A stretch of 64,000 bases of DNA from Acholoe squamosa (lineage: Eukaryota; Annelida; Polychaeta; Phyllodocida; Polynoidae). The notes beneath the pieces were generated by a model that did not search any database, had not been told where the DNA came from, and saw only the letters and a list, made by a program, of their open reading frames with translations. The stretch is taken from NCBI GenBank assembly GCA_949317995.1, contig OX439035.1:83949959-84013958 (forward strand). Reading direction: 5' to 3'. Both the position numbers and the translations under genes were made by a program. Below are positions 26,101 to 35,083 of this stretch, in pieces (the stretch's first letter is position 1; each line of letters starts with the position of its first letter).

Positions 26101-29100
26101 TCTCTTTGATGACTTGCTTCAGCTCATACAGATGCCCTCTTTATGGGGTTTCAAATGGTGTCTCGTACAAACCTTGGGGCATATATAAACTGCACCCGCT
26201 TTTGTAACAACTGTGCATGTGAGCCCAGAAAAAAATTGAAATCAAAATATTAAACAGTTGAATATGAAATGATGCTACTGGTCTTTTAATGAATGTTAAT
26301 CTACAGGATTTATTGTACACTCAGATCGGGATCTATTCAATTTTACCTGGACTCTTAATTAGATGTTTGGATCAATTTTTTGTTTAACACATGGTAAAAT
26401 AAGAATACATATGAGTATCACTTCAGATTTTGTCGCCAGGGGCACATCAAGGATTTTGAGAAAAGGGGTGCATATTTTGGTCCTGATGGGTACCGTAATC
26501 TCCCGCGTATAAGGCGCGTCTTATACGAGGTTTTAGTTCTTCCTGGATCCACAAGGGGGACACCAAGAGCTTTATTTTGATATGTTACACTCCCCCTAAC
26601 TCAAAAAATAACATAGGGGGTTCAACGGGGTGTGGGGGGCCCTAGCTACACATAGCTTTTTGAATTTTGAAAATTTATTCAGCAGAACCAAAGTTATGAA
26701 TTTTTAATTTTTTTTTGACAATATTCTTCAACTCTAGGTGCGCTTTATACGCAAGATGCGCCTTATCCGCGAGAGATTATGGTAGTTAAATTGGTTGATG
26801 GAGCCATCCCAAGTGAAGGGCATGAATTTGCAACCACAACATGAACAAAACTGACAAATTGGCTTATGAAATTTAAGTGCTAGCATTAACCAAACCCATG
26901 GTATTTTTTTCATTAACCAAACCCATGGTATTGTTTTCAAAGGTTCAGAGAGACAATGTTTATGATCTAACGGGATATATTATTGACCAATCAGAAAATT
27001 CCACAGCGCTTTGCCAAATGGTATTTGAACTCGGAAATGTATAACAAGTTTATATGCATGGTTTTATAGTAGGACCATAACGCAGAGCCGTCCATTATTA
27101 CCGGGTATGATGATCATGAACCTACATAATGACTCCCAGTCCCACATTAATGTCTATCACTAAATACCTCATGCTTTTTCCCTCCCCTCCCCACTTTTCC
27201 CCTGTTTCACTTTATGCGATTGAGAACAGCCTTTGTTACTTGGTACTTTTTATTTTTATTGGTATCAAGGTTTTTGAATCCTCAAAACATTAGCAATTGT
27301 CCCAGGAATAGTTTGCAATTCAATACATGCCTACCTATTTACTGTATTTCACCATTTAAGTAATACTCATGCCAGTTTTATTGTTTTATAAATTCTCTGG
27401 ATCAATTCATACTAAAATCACTTTTATAGGGAATGCTGGAGCAATACAACCTTAACGCTACAAAGAAAATCAGATGGGAATAAGAACACAAGAAACTAAA
27501 AACAAGTTATTCTGCACACTACCCACGTCAATGATTCCGAAGCACAACATTAACAGTAGCAACTGAACACGCCTAAAGAGACTGCAGACGCTGTCCTAGG
27601 ATTTACTTACTGAACTGTCTGTGCACAAAAACCGGGGTTGGAGCTGGAACTGAGAGGGCAGTGATGGATCTGGTCAGGGGAGTGGTACAGGATGGTGAGA
27701 ATAGCACAACTATATGTAGACCTCATCTTGTACAAACATCTCACTATACACACACATAGGCATGGCCCAGGTCTCGGCACAATGACTTGTGGTACAATGT
27801 ATCTATCTGATTTCTGTGGGGTTGTATGTGGGTCACACTTCATCATCACAAATTATTAACTGTGGCCTTATAATTCATAGACTGTGTGCTGTCTGCCTTA
27901 TAAGTGGTTACCCTCTGACTAGAAGAAATCCAACTTACTCGGTATCCTTTCTGAAGTATGTTTGTCTGCAGGTGACTTGGTGTTACCATTATGATTTGAG
28001 GGCCGCAGTGATGAGTGGGCTGCAGCCACGCCCTCCTTGTGCTGATCAGTTCGCGTCTTATCCCGGCCCCGCCCCTCCCCCTCCTCACGGCGCCGGCTTC
28101 GATTGGGCTCATCCTCGCTCCATCCCTGTTTGCAAAAGATGTTGGTTACTAAGGTAAACACTTTGTAAAATTTGGCACCAAGCCGTATATCCAGGAATTT
28201 TTCGCTGGCAAACCATGGCTTCGCATCCTCTAACATTGAACCCGATGTACCTATGGGGTTCTACAAGATGGAAGTTCGCCAACAGTCAGAAATACACTAT
28301 AGAAACACTATCGATATCCGTTTTATTTCTCCTTTTTTTTTTAAAGTGAGGTGGGGGTGGGGGTTACTATACAACTTCTTGTATTTGTATGTCTATATGT
28401 AGGGTGAGCAATTGCCTGTTTTGTGGCTTGATATGTAACATCTAAAGATCTATTTAGTTAAAGCTCTGATATACTCCAAATGTAGCGCTTGACAGAAATC
28501 TCACTTGATTCATCCTCGCCAAATTTAAACAGCACTTTGTATATTCATAAAACGTAGAGCTATGGCACTAATAGAACGCACGTTTGCTATTTCCTAAAAA
28601 CAGGAAAACTGGAGAGAGAGAGAAAAGAACATATACATGTAGTTCATTTCTATACAGTGGTAATCTAGGTTTAAGACAGTTATATCAATCTCACCAGGAG
28701 TGCGTTTTCTGAGGACAAACAGAAACATTGGTATATTAGAATTTATAGTGTTAGGACAAGTCCATATATCAAGATATATACTACTGTACAAAACCTTAAA
28801 GGGCGTTTCTATTCATTGCTGACGTCTTACCTTATATCTTTTGTGGTTCTGCCAGTTCATTTAGGTTTATTCATTGAAAACTGAGTTAGGGTATTTAAAA
28901 GTTGAAATGCACTCAAAACAAGAGAAATAATCTCCATACAAAATCAACAATGTGAAAAATCAAAACAGGTAGAGAGGAACTATTAGGTAAAATATGAGCA
29001 TCTCACTTTTGGTACTGGCATCTTATAACCTGTAATGATATATGTGCACTTTGATCACAAACTTTCAAGGGTGAAAAAAATCAAGGATATATTTTGTTGC

Positions 29101-32100
29101 AATGCACTTTATGTGTCCTACTTGAGCCAAGTACCCCAGGTATTAAAAATTAAGGTGGGTACAGGCACTCTAAATGAACTAGGGGAAGGCATTGAAACGC
29201 TGATAACTTGGGAATGCCATTTATTTCGTATCTATTCTAAGGGGGGGGGGCTTCCCAAATGAAAGTAAAGAAAAGTAATACACTCTCGATAGAGATGGTG
29301 CCAGCTTGGTCATTCACTCCAAAAGAGATGGACACTGCCATTCAGAAACGAGCTTCGAGAAGATCTTAAGTAGTGTTATCTGGTTGTGGTGTAGTCATAT
29401 AAAGTGTGTCTAACACCACATCAAATCTGCTTGGAGAGCCAGTTATAGCCCATGCTGAGTGGTTAACACATAGGTTTGGGTTATACATCACAAAAGGGTG
29501 GGAAAAAATATGCATATACACAAAAAAGGGTCGCCTTGACAGTGAGTTTGGGTACAAATTACTTACCAGTCATTTATGGTGTGATTTCACATTATTTTCT
29601 AAATGTTTTGTTCCCTACACTACAGCTTATGCTTTACATGTACTTTACAACTTGGAATTATTAATAGTTTATTCTGTCTACAATTGCACATTTTCCTCTC
29701 ATTTTCGGAACCTCTTAACCTCCTAATCCATCCTGGTGCCTCTTTTTTTCTAGTTAATAATAACTTCTATTCAAACACTGGTGCCTTAATAGCTTCTTAA
29801 ACATGAGCTGCTCGTGGCATGGTGGTCAAACATTAGAGCACTGACCACAGGAATCAGAAGAAGGACTGATCAATTTTGTATGTCCACTGAATACTTTATA
29901 TGTATCAGCCATTCAAAGGGGGTACGTGGCGGGAAGCCGAGCTATCAGACACGCTATATACCATGCTGGGGTCATGGCTTAGCCTTGTACAAGGTTACAC
30001 CTCCCTTATACCGACTTAGTTGGTTTGATTATCAGCCAATGAAATGATCCCGTCTATTCACTGCGGTCCTCTCGCAGGGCAGTTGGTGCCCATCTGATAG
30101 CTCTTATCAGTGATAACTGCTGGTAATCAGCTTCAGCAATGGCCGCGCCCATAGGACAATCCGCTACCTCGGAATACAGATTTTCCAAAAAGCTAATCTC
30201 CTTGACCTAACAAGGTGATCACCTACATCGAGTACAATGGTGAATGTAACTTCGTTCTGTTTTATATTCAGAGATGCCACTTGCTATGTATCAAAAACCA
30301 GGAAAAACTGATTTTGGAACCCTTTCCCAGGAAATTAACATGATTTAATACATTAGTCTGGACCAAACAAAGCCAGGAATTCCTGGTAAACCAGGGAAAG
30401 TGGCATCTCTGTATATTGCCACCCATCTGCAGAAAAAGGATGTACCTTGTGGATTTTCTGTGATTCTTCACTCCAAACACAGTATTAACAGGTGGATAGC
30501 CATACCCTTGTAGAAAGAATACGAGTTTATACAGGGTTGGGATGACAGCATATCTATGTACACCTCTTCCTTTAATTCCCCTTGTATACAAATGATCGAT
30601 TGATCAAGGGTTTACAGAGTAACCTTATATCCAACCACTACCTTGCCGTCTTGTGATTACATTATTTACATAACATCTAAGGGTTACTGCAGAGGCTTAA
30701 AACGATTAATCCCCTAATTGTATGTATACACATGTGCAGTGCGATGCAGATGTGTCCATGTACCAAAACCCAGGTTTGATATCATTACGCTGTCAGTAAA
30801 CAACCTCCTCCCAATCTAAACACACTCATTAAACACACCTGCGCACACAAATGAAATCACAGGGTAACTGATGAGTGAGTAAGAAGACAGCAGCTGGCCG
30901 CACGCAGCTTGGAGGTTAGTCTTGTGTTAGTGGTGGACATACCTTGGAGACGGTAGGCGTGAGGCTATGCGGCATCAGGTCTGAGGCCTGTTCCCAAGGG
31001 TCCTGTAGGTGCAGGAAGCTGACCGGGCTACCACAGGTGGTGGAGGAGTAGGAAGAACCCTAAGGAGCCAGGAGCCAAAGGACACACCACATTCAGAGCA
31101 ACTCAAGAAACTCAGCAACATAGCCAACAATAGGATGAGCTGCTCACCAAATGGACTAGAGGGTCTTACAAAAACTAGAGCTTTGAAGTAAAATAAGCAG
31201 ACATCCCTTTGGTAGAAAGAAGTAAATCCCACAAAGCCAATATCCAGTTTTGAATAGTGAGAGTGCTACTGCCAATATGAAGGTCTACCTATGACTATGT
31301 AGTTGTAACGACTAGGAATATGGTTACGAATAGGGTTTCTACAATACTGAGTACAATATACCACTCACACTATGTTTTCATTTAGACATTTTCACACCTT
31401 TCTAATGCACCCGCCCTCCCCTGATCCCTTCCAGGTTCCAGCCAGTACAAAACTGGTTGGTGCGTATTTAGTGTAAATCAAGCTGACATTCTGAACCATT
31501 AAATGTTATTCAAAAAGATATGTGAACTGTAAATTGCTTTAATAATGAACCCTTTTTATTCAATTTTCCGCACGATAATGCTACACATTTTGTTGTAGTG
31601 TTTGTTCCATGGGTCTTCTGTACTTGTTGAGATTGAATTTGTTTGAACAAATGTATATCATTATAAAGTAGAACTCCTCAGGCTTGGCGGAGCAAGGCAA
31701 GTCAGCTGTGGACTAAAGCCTAAACTACATAATGTGAATGTTTATTTTGAGCTAAACCAGGGAGCGGTACATATAGGGATTAGACGTCAAAATCGGTAAT
31801 CCCTTCTCTAATCCACTCTGTCGTGAGTTTTATTGACATGGGACAAACAGGTACCATGAGCCATAGGCTGCAACCGGACTACATAACATGTAGATCTTGC
31901 TGATATTATTAACGACAACTATGTTTGACCTGTGGCTTGGTGGCCTGTCTTGATATTTATGTTAAATTATGGAGTTATGTGCACTGAAAGGGAGAACAGG
32001 TTGGCTCCTTGGCTCCAAGTTCAAACAACGTGAAAGTCCACTAACTAGTGACCCTGTTCACCGTTACAACGCCAGAAGTTCTCAAACTAATGAGTGCCAA

Positions 32101-34072
32101 ATTCCCCAGTGTATTGTTAAGGGGAGAGTTCATAGTTGGGACTCTGGGCAAGGTGTTGATGTAACCGGTCAAGGTTAGACTCAGATTCAGGTGTAAAGGC
32201 CACGCCTATTCTCCAGCACCCGCCAGTATTCAGACATGGCATAAAAAATGCAGAGGTGTATTGCCACAGGGGGATAAAAATAACTCTAATAACCTCTATA
32301 CACAGGTGTATGGATATCGGGGCTGTAGGTTTGTCATCGTTAAATTGTTGTAATTATTCAATTGAGGGCTTCTTATATTGGCGGAACAGGCGCCATATTT
32401 CAATGACTCCAAGTCTATGGTCTCTTATATATGTATCTAGGGACATCATCATAATCAAGCAAGTCTAAAAACGATTTCAGGCCATAGTAAAATCAATCGT
32501 ATAAAACGAGAAAATCAATGAGACGTCGACTCAACTCTCTTGTTTGGATTCGCTCCTTCGCTCCTACGGGCTACAAAGCTAACACCTATGCAATATTAAT
32601 GTGTTCGGCTCTAGACCTGATATCACCAAGGAGTGTAGAGACCTATACAATGTGCCTATATAGTTATTGATACCACTACCAATAAGCTGCAGATTGAGTC
32701 CAATACCAATAACCCATCAATTAAAAATGCAATATCTCCGTCACCCCAAACACAATACAAACCAATAACCACGTCACCTGGACCTAATAAAGAACAAGAT
32801 ATTGTGGCAAGGTCACAAGGCGACCATAAGGCACTGACTTGGAATGGTTCCATATTTTTGTAACCAGATTTTACAATTAGAGATAGCAGAATTGGGCTTT
32901 AGGTGGGATGGCTGACCCCCATATGAAAGCGGCTTTAGTGTTACAAGTGTAGCGGTTGTTATTGACTTGTGGTGCGTGCAGTAAGTTGCCTCCTATAGGC
33001 TATACACGTATTAATAATCTACTTTGTGGACACGATTTGCTGTGTTTCATCTACCTGTATAAGCATCTCTGTGTTGTCTTTAGTCTTCTGTCAAAAACAA
33101 AATACCCCCATTAATGTGGAGTATTATATAGCAGTGATCCATATTACTAGCAAAAGTTCTTGCCTCATTTTCTTGACGCCGACAGGAGGGCCCATCCTGA
33201 TAATTTTCAAAATGTGATGCAAACATACGCATCCTATAATTAAGTATCGAAAATCGGATATCCTATCTAATTTAAACAGGATATATTAATAAATTGAACA
33301 GAATACTAAAATTTTAGAAGCCAGCTAGTCAGAGGTTAAGATTAAAAGGACAATTTTCTACTGGTCATGCAACATGCACTCATGGTCTAGACTGATCAGG
33401 TGAATTTAGATAATTAAAATTACTAGGCTGGGGCCATAAAGAAACAGTGGGCTAGAACCTCCGGGTTGGTCCCTTTTCTCTCATTGATATGTCCTTTGGG
33501 GGAGGGGGTATTCCAACATCACAGTAATTGTCCCCCGTCTTTTGACTCGCCCAAAGTATTCTGTAATCTCTGGAGAAATGACTCCAATAATCACCATTTC
33601 GACCTCAATTGGATGAGGATTTTGATGAGTTGTATTTTTTAGCTAAGAGCTAGCGTGGTGTGGTGCCTACTGTTCTTCCACTGGTCGGAGTACAACCCAC
33701 TGACATCATAGATATGGGGATGGACGTTCTACACACTACCCATATCTATGCCTATGGTAATATTATAGCAAATGTTTCAAGGGTAGAAATCAATGTTAGA
33801 CCTACCTCTTTCCTGTGACGGCGGCTTGGTTGAGATCCGACAGAGCTCTCCAGGTCCTTGTCTGGTGTCCTGGAGCCAAGAGATGCAAGTAGACGCTGTC
33901 GCGCCTTACGACGTGCTGCCGCTTCCTCTAGGGTGTCCTTGAGCTGCCGCTGACTAGTTCCAGTTCCGGCACCGTAGATGTCGCGGGTGACCGCCAGGCG
34001 GCTCTGTAGTGACCCTGTGTGCGGCGTGGTATAGCGTGGGTCGTAATTGACGCGCATCAAGCAGGCCTTCAT
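4944..34072 (-). CDS. TTLL3: Tubulin glycylase, TTLL3/TTLL8 type (gene-level entry, 18 coding exons)
   Basis: Adds glycine to glutamate side chains of tubulin (family knowledge), usually in cilia and axonemes. Exons chained by matching phases: 34072-33806, 28125-27939, 21124-21032, 20898-20756, 20211-20064, 19934-19855, 18885-18763 or 18611-18489, 15917-15803, 15545-15108, 13639-13506, 13233-13172, 12322-12171, 11980-11897, 7569-7425, 6922-6806, 6520-6415, 5673-5526, 5125-4944. With one exon 7 this gives about 907 residues. The TTL core is clear: [15 protein letters not shown] (about 630), FVAQKYIERPFLV (about 670), [13 protein letters not shown] (about 685), [12 protein letters not shown] (about 727) and FELYGADF...[10 protein letters not shown] (about 800-830). 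The motif layout is that of glycylases, not glutamylases. The TTLL3-versus-TTLL8 choice is not resolvable by eye. The 3' end is ambiguous (see the 4944-5125 and 2792-2855 entries). Confidence 0.93.
5526..5673 (-). CDS. TTLL3: TTLL3-like coding exon 17 (metal-binding LIEIN)
   Basis: Acceptor GGATCATTGCAG, donor GTATGT, 148 nt, phase 0 in and 1 out. Encodes [20 protein letters not shown] then [20 protein letters not shown]. The D of GADF and the E and N of IEIN are the usual Mg/ATP ligands of TTLLs and all are present. The residue before LIEIN is Leu where most family members I know have Trp. Confidence 0.96.
6415..6520 (-). CDS. TTLL3: TTLL3-like coding exon 16
   Basis: Acceptor CTTTTTTTCACAG, donor GTAAAC, 106 nt, phase 2 in and 0 out. 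Encodes [20 protein letters not shown] then [15 protein letters not shown], the helix preceding the metal-binding block. Confidence 0.93.
6806..6922 (-). CDS. TTLL3: TTLL3-like coding exon 15 (LSNNSVQKH)
   Basis: Acceptor TCTTTTATAG, donor GTATGC, 117 nt, phase 2 in and 2 out. Encodes [20 protein letters not shown] then [21 protein letters not shown](S/T)NxSVQK is a TTLL signature next to the catalytic site. Confidence 0.94.
7425..7569 (-). CDS. TTLL3: TTLL3-like coding exon 14 ([13 protein letters not shown])
   Basis: Acceptor TTCCCCCGACAG, donor GTGAGT, 145 nt, phase 1 in and 2 out. Encodes [20 protein letters not shown] then [20 protein letters not shown], the most conserved block of the glycylase core (tubulin-tail and nucleotide contacts by family knowledge). 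Confidence 0.96.
9045..9335. mobile_element. TA-flanked MITE, same family (copy 2)
   Basis: Same inverted ends flanked by TA, subfamily A body in the opposite orientation. Lies in the intron between coding exons 13 and 14 of the TTLL3-like gene. Confidence 0.85.
9502..10302. mobile_element. TTA-flanked 801-bp element with GGCCACACC ends
   Basis: Left end GGCCACACCAAATAAAAAAA and right end ...TTTGGTGTGGCC are inverted repeats of about 38 bp (both include GGTCTATGGATTT), with TTA on each side. No transposase frame. PIF/Harbinger-like by TSD and G-rich ends. Confidence 0.85.
10661..10688. repeat. (CCAT)7 microsatellite
   Basis: Seven tandem CCAT units in the intron between TTLL3-like exons 13 and 14. 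Confidence 0.95.
11897..11980 (-). CDS. TTLL3: TTLL3-like coding exon 13
   Basis: Acceptor TTTGTTCTAG, donor GTAAGT, 84 nt, phase 1 in and 1 out. Encodes [20 protein letters not shown] then FVAQKYI, the second ATP-grasp strand with the QKYIE motif completed by the next exon. Confidence 0.94.
12171..12322 (-). CDS. TTLL3: TTLL3-like coding exon 12 (ATP-grasp [10 protein letters not shown])
   Basis: Acceptor CTATGCAG, donor GTAAAT, 152 nt, phase 2 in and 1 out. Encodes [20 protein letters not shown] ... [20 protein letters not shown]. The [12 protein letters not shown] motif holds the nucleotide-binding lysine and arginine region of TTLL enzymes. Confidence 0.96.
12871..13116. mobile_element. 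TA-flanked MITE, same family (copy 3)
   Basis: Subfamily B (body contains GCCAAACAAAATGCTGCTGG). Sits in the intron between TTLL3-like exons 11 and 12, 55 bp from the exon 11 donor. Confidence 0.88.
13172..13233 (-). CDS. TTLL3: TTLL3-like coding exon 11
   Basis: Acceptor CTTTTAG, donor GTGAGT, 62 nt, phase 0 in and 2 out. Encodes [23 protein letters not shown]-flanked MITE ends only 55 bp from its donor. Confidence 0.88.
13506..13639 (-). CDS. TTLL3: TTLL3-like coding exon 10
   Basis: Acceptor TTATTATAAG, donor GTAAGT, 134 nt, phase 1 in and 0 out. Encodes [20 protein letters not shown] then [21 protein letters not shown] second AG at 13624-13625 would also look like an acceptor, but it leaves the wrong phase for exon 9. 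Confidence 0.85.
14149..14294. mobile_element. Short inverted-repeat element with three CRE sites
   Basis: GGAGTTGC at 14149 and GCAACTCC at 14287-14294 are inverted ends, with a further direct GGAGTTGC at 14244. Between them TGACGTCA occurs three times (14181, 14200, 14212). It lies in the intron between TTLL3-like exons 9 and 10. Confidence 0.5.
15108..15545 (-). CDS. TTLL3: TTLL3-like coding exon 9 with Ser/Thr-rich insert
   Basis: Acceptor TTTTTTCATTGCAG, donor GTAGTG, 438 nt, phase 1 in and 1 out. The first 30 codons ([20 protein letters not shown]) are conserved TTL domain. The remaining ~115 codons are low-complexity Ser/Thr/Ala-rich, including a run of seven Thr codons (one Cys-TTTTTT stretch), and probably form a disordered loop. 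A long open frame on the opposite strand is a shadow of this exon. Confidence 0.85.
15803..15917 (-). CDS. TTLL3: TTLL3-like coding exon 8 (GLCxNLR / FYPRCY)
   Basis: Acceptor TCTTTTCAG, donor GTGTGT, 115 nt, phase 0 in and 1 out. Encodes [20 protein letters not shown] then [18 protein letters not shown], a hallmark glycylase stretch at the start of the catalytic region. Confidence 0.93.
16714..18407. mobile_element. Element with GGGCCATCCATGAATTATG ends and duplicated right end
   Basis: Left end at 16714 and two right ends (to 17807 and 18407, each GTGACATGATTTATAGATGCCC-like) are inverted relatives. Inside are about six degenerate copies of a unit ending in a TTGGGGGCAAGCCCCCAA-type palindrome (near 16985, 17135, 17295, 17565, 18030, 18170). 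No coding potential. A lone left end of the same kind lies at 7744. Confidence 0.6.
17472..18499. repeat. Direct segmental duplication next to exon 7b
   Basis: 17472-17897 and 18075-18499 are direct copies about 603 bp apart with small differences. The block crosses the end of the neighbouring repeat and ends inside exon 7b, so the left copy carries only the last few bases of the exon plus its GTAGGT donor. Confidence 0.85.
18489..18611 (-). CDS. TTLL3: TTLL3-like exon 7, version b (duplicate exon)
   Basis: Acceptor CTGAGGACAG, donor GTAGGT, exactly 123 nt, phase 0 on both sides. Encodes [20 protein letters not shown] then [20 protein letters not shown] and K: 22 of 41 residues identical to version a with no gap. 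The reading frame is open and conserved positions are kept, so it does not look like a pseudo-exon. Either version joins exons 6 and 8 in frame. Using both would also stay in frame but would duplicate the segment. Confidence 0.82.
18763..18885 (-). CDS. TTLL3: TTLL3-like exon 7, version a
   Basis: Acceptor TAATTTACAG, donor GTGAGG, exactly 123 nt (41 codons), phase 0 on both sides. Encodes [20 protein letters not shown] then [20 protein letters not shown] and K. The QxVNHF...FTTK pattern is the usual lead-in to the GLCxNLR motif of glycylases. A near twin of the same length lies 151 bp downstream in the gene. Confidence 0.88.
19132..19347. mobile_element. TA-flanked MITE, same family (copy 4, diverged)
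   Basis: Ends CCGTAATCTCCCGC... and ...GCGGGAGATTATGG flanked by TA. The interior is a diverged, shortened subfamily B. Lies in the intron between exons 6 and 7a. Confidence 0.8.
19855..19934 (-). CDS. TTLL3: TTLL3-like coding exon 6
   Basis: Acceptor CATTTGACAG, donor GTGAGT, 80 nt, phase 1 in and 0 out. Encodes an acidic linker ending in [15 protein letters not shown]. It splices in phase 0 to either of the two exon 7 versions. Confidence 0.85.
20064..20211 (-). CDS. TTLL3: TTLL3-like coding exon 5 (conserved N-terminal segment)
   Basis: Acceptor AATTTGCAG, donor GTATGT, 148 nt, phase 0 in and 1 out. Encodes [20 protein letters not shown] then WVEK, a segment characteristic of glycylase N-termini (family knowledge), followed by a Ser/Asp-rich linker. 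The preceding intron is mostly a solo LTR. Confidence 0.88.
20298..20697 (+). mobile_element. Solo LTR of an LTR retrotransposon
   Basis: 400 bp starting TGTAATAA and ending TTATTACA (inverted ends TG...CA), flanked by the 4-bp repeat ATAC. It contains a CRE palindrome (20384-20411), a TATA box CTATAAAA at 20426 and a polyadenylation signal AATAAA at 20627, in the order of U3-R-U5. It sits antisense in the 544-bp intron between TTLL3-like exons 4 and 5. No internal region remains. Confidence 0.8.
20384..20411. promoter_or_regulatory. Paired CRE palindrome in the solo LTR
   Basis: Two TGACGTCA sites form 12-bp perfect inverted arms around a 4-bp centre, 15 bp upstream of the TATA box. CREB/ATF-type sites by consensus. 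Confidence 0.6.
20756..20898 (-). CDS. TTLL3: TTLL3-like coding exon 4
   Basis: Acceptor CTACATCAG, donor GTACC, 143 nt, phase 1 in and 0 out. Encodes a charged helical stretch ([20 protein letters not shown], ending IK) that leads directly into the conserved N-terminal TTLL3 segment of the next exon. Confidence 0.8.
21032..21124 (-). CDS. TTLL3: TTLL3-like coding exon 3
   Basis: Acceptor CTATCAACAG, donor GTATGT, 93 nt, phase 1 in and 1 out. Encodes [19 protein letters not shown] followed by a basic Ser-rich segment. It is N-terminal to the TTL domain and has no recognised motif. Confidence 0.7.
25308..25553. mobile_element. TA-flanked MITE, same family (copy 5)
   Basis: Subfamily B in reverse orientation relative to 12871-13116, TA-flanked. 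Lies in intron 2 of the TTLL3-like gene. Confidence 0.87.
26493..26782. mobile_element. TA-flanked MITE, same family (copy 6)
   Basis: Subfamily A, same orientation as copy 1, TA-flanked. Lies in intron 2 of the TTLL3-like gene. Confidence 0.86.
27939..28125 (-). CDS. TTLL3: TTLL3-like coding exon 2 (charged low-complexity)
   Basis: Acceptor TTTTGCAAACAG, donor GTAAGT, 187 nt, phase 0 in and phase 1 out. It encodes a charged, probably disordered stretch ([18 protein letters not shown] ... SERIP) with no recognised domain. Support is the strong splice sites and correct phase at both sides; the final A completes an AGC codon with the next exon. Confidence 0.65.
28126..33805 (-). other. TTLL3-like intron 1
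   Basis: 5.7 kb. Only short low-complexity runs are visible, with no delimited element and no exon. Confidence 0.7.
33806..34072 (-). CDS. TTLL3: TTLL3-like coding exon 1 (start codon)
   Basis: Encodes residues 1-89, starting [14 protein letters not shown]. The ATG at 34072 is chosen because an in-frame TGA lies five codons upstream and no other in-frame ATG intervenes. It ends in phase 0 at RRHRKE with donor GTAGGT. The second half is a basic/acidic helix-like stretch ([18 protein letters not shown]). No domain is recognised, so assignment to this gene rests on the phase-0 junction to the next exon, strand and position. Confidence 0.7.
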
Positions 34073-34074
34073 CG

Positions 34075-34110
34075 TCAGTGCAGCCTCTCAGAGGGCTTTA
34101 GAACATCCAT
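34075..34110 (-). promoter_or_regulatory. uORF in the TTLL3-like 5' UTR
   Basis: An ATG at 34110 opens an 11-codon frame (MDVLKPSERLH) whose TGA ends 2 nt before the main ATG, in a different frame. If transcribed from the inferred upstream promoter it would be read first and could reduce or tune translation of the main frame. Confidence 0.4.
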
Positions 34111-34127
34111 GGCATTCTTGCCGTACT

Positions 34128-35013
34128 CTGTGAATCAAATCATGGAGACTACATGTATTACCTGGTAATATGAATGTAGGTGATAGAAATGACAATTTTG
34201 TAGGCATAATATTCATGAATGATTTACATAAACTCCGGGCATAAACTAGTGGCGCGGCCTGAGGGGGGGCACCTAAATTTTCTCTGACACGCCGTCACAC
34301 GGGTGTGCGGCTGGGCCTCTGATACTAGGCCTCTGACATCCCTTGCTTAGGCCACACCAAAAAGATAAGCTGGTCTACGGATTTTGGTTTTGAAAAAATG
34401 GTGCAAGTGAGCGATTTTTTTTTTTTTTTTTAAGAATTTTTTTGGCGTCCAATGGATTCCTTGCTGGGAAATTGAGGGGACCAACAAATATATCTTGACC
34501 CTTGGTTGGAAGGATCAAAAAGTGCCCTTGCCAGCAGCACATTATGTGTAATCTATCAATATGCAGAGGCATAGGAAGCAAATCTTCGTCAAGGCGCCTT
34601 GCATAGTAAGGATAATCGTACATGCATAAAAAAAATTGACGATGCCCTGGGGGCATCCATGTACTAAACGATCCCCCGGGGCATAGTCCAATACCCTATA
34701 GGGCTTAGTATGGACGTCCTGTGAGTCTGCCATTTTGAATTTTGCTGGTTGAGGTAAACCCCACTGATAAGACATACCATGATGGGTACCTTGTCCCTGG
34801 GTAACACCCGCTTCCAGGGACATACTGGTCCCATGTTGTCAGTTCTTATCAGTGCATGTCGCCAGAACCAGCTCCAGACCCGCTTCCAGCCAATATAGGC
34901 CTACATGTCCTGGGAGCATCATCCTTACCATGGATGCCCTGGGGGCATTTTCCCAGACTTGCCATGGGGAGTGCATCTTGATATGCGGTCTTGGGAAATG
35001 TTTTGTGGGACCA

Positions 35014-35083
<70 letters not shown>

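Larger units (their letters stand above)
21125..27938 (-). other. TTLL3-like intron 2
   Basis: 6.8 kb. Contains two MITEs (25308-25553, 26493-26782), G-runs near 25670-25820, and a GGCCACACC half-element at about 25839. I see no further exon. Confidence 0.75.

Noticed and set aside
30975..31232. 85-codon minus-strand frame with a hydrophobic stretch ([13 protein letters not shown])
   Set aside because: No splice context, no homology recognised, and low-complexity Pro run; likely chance.
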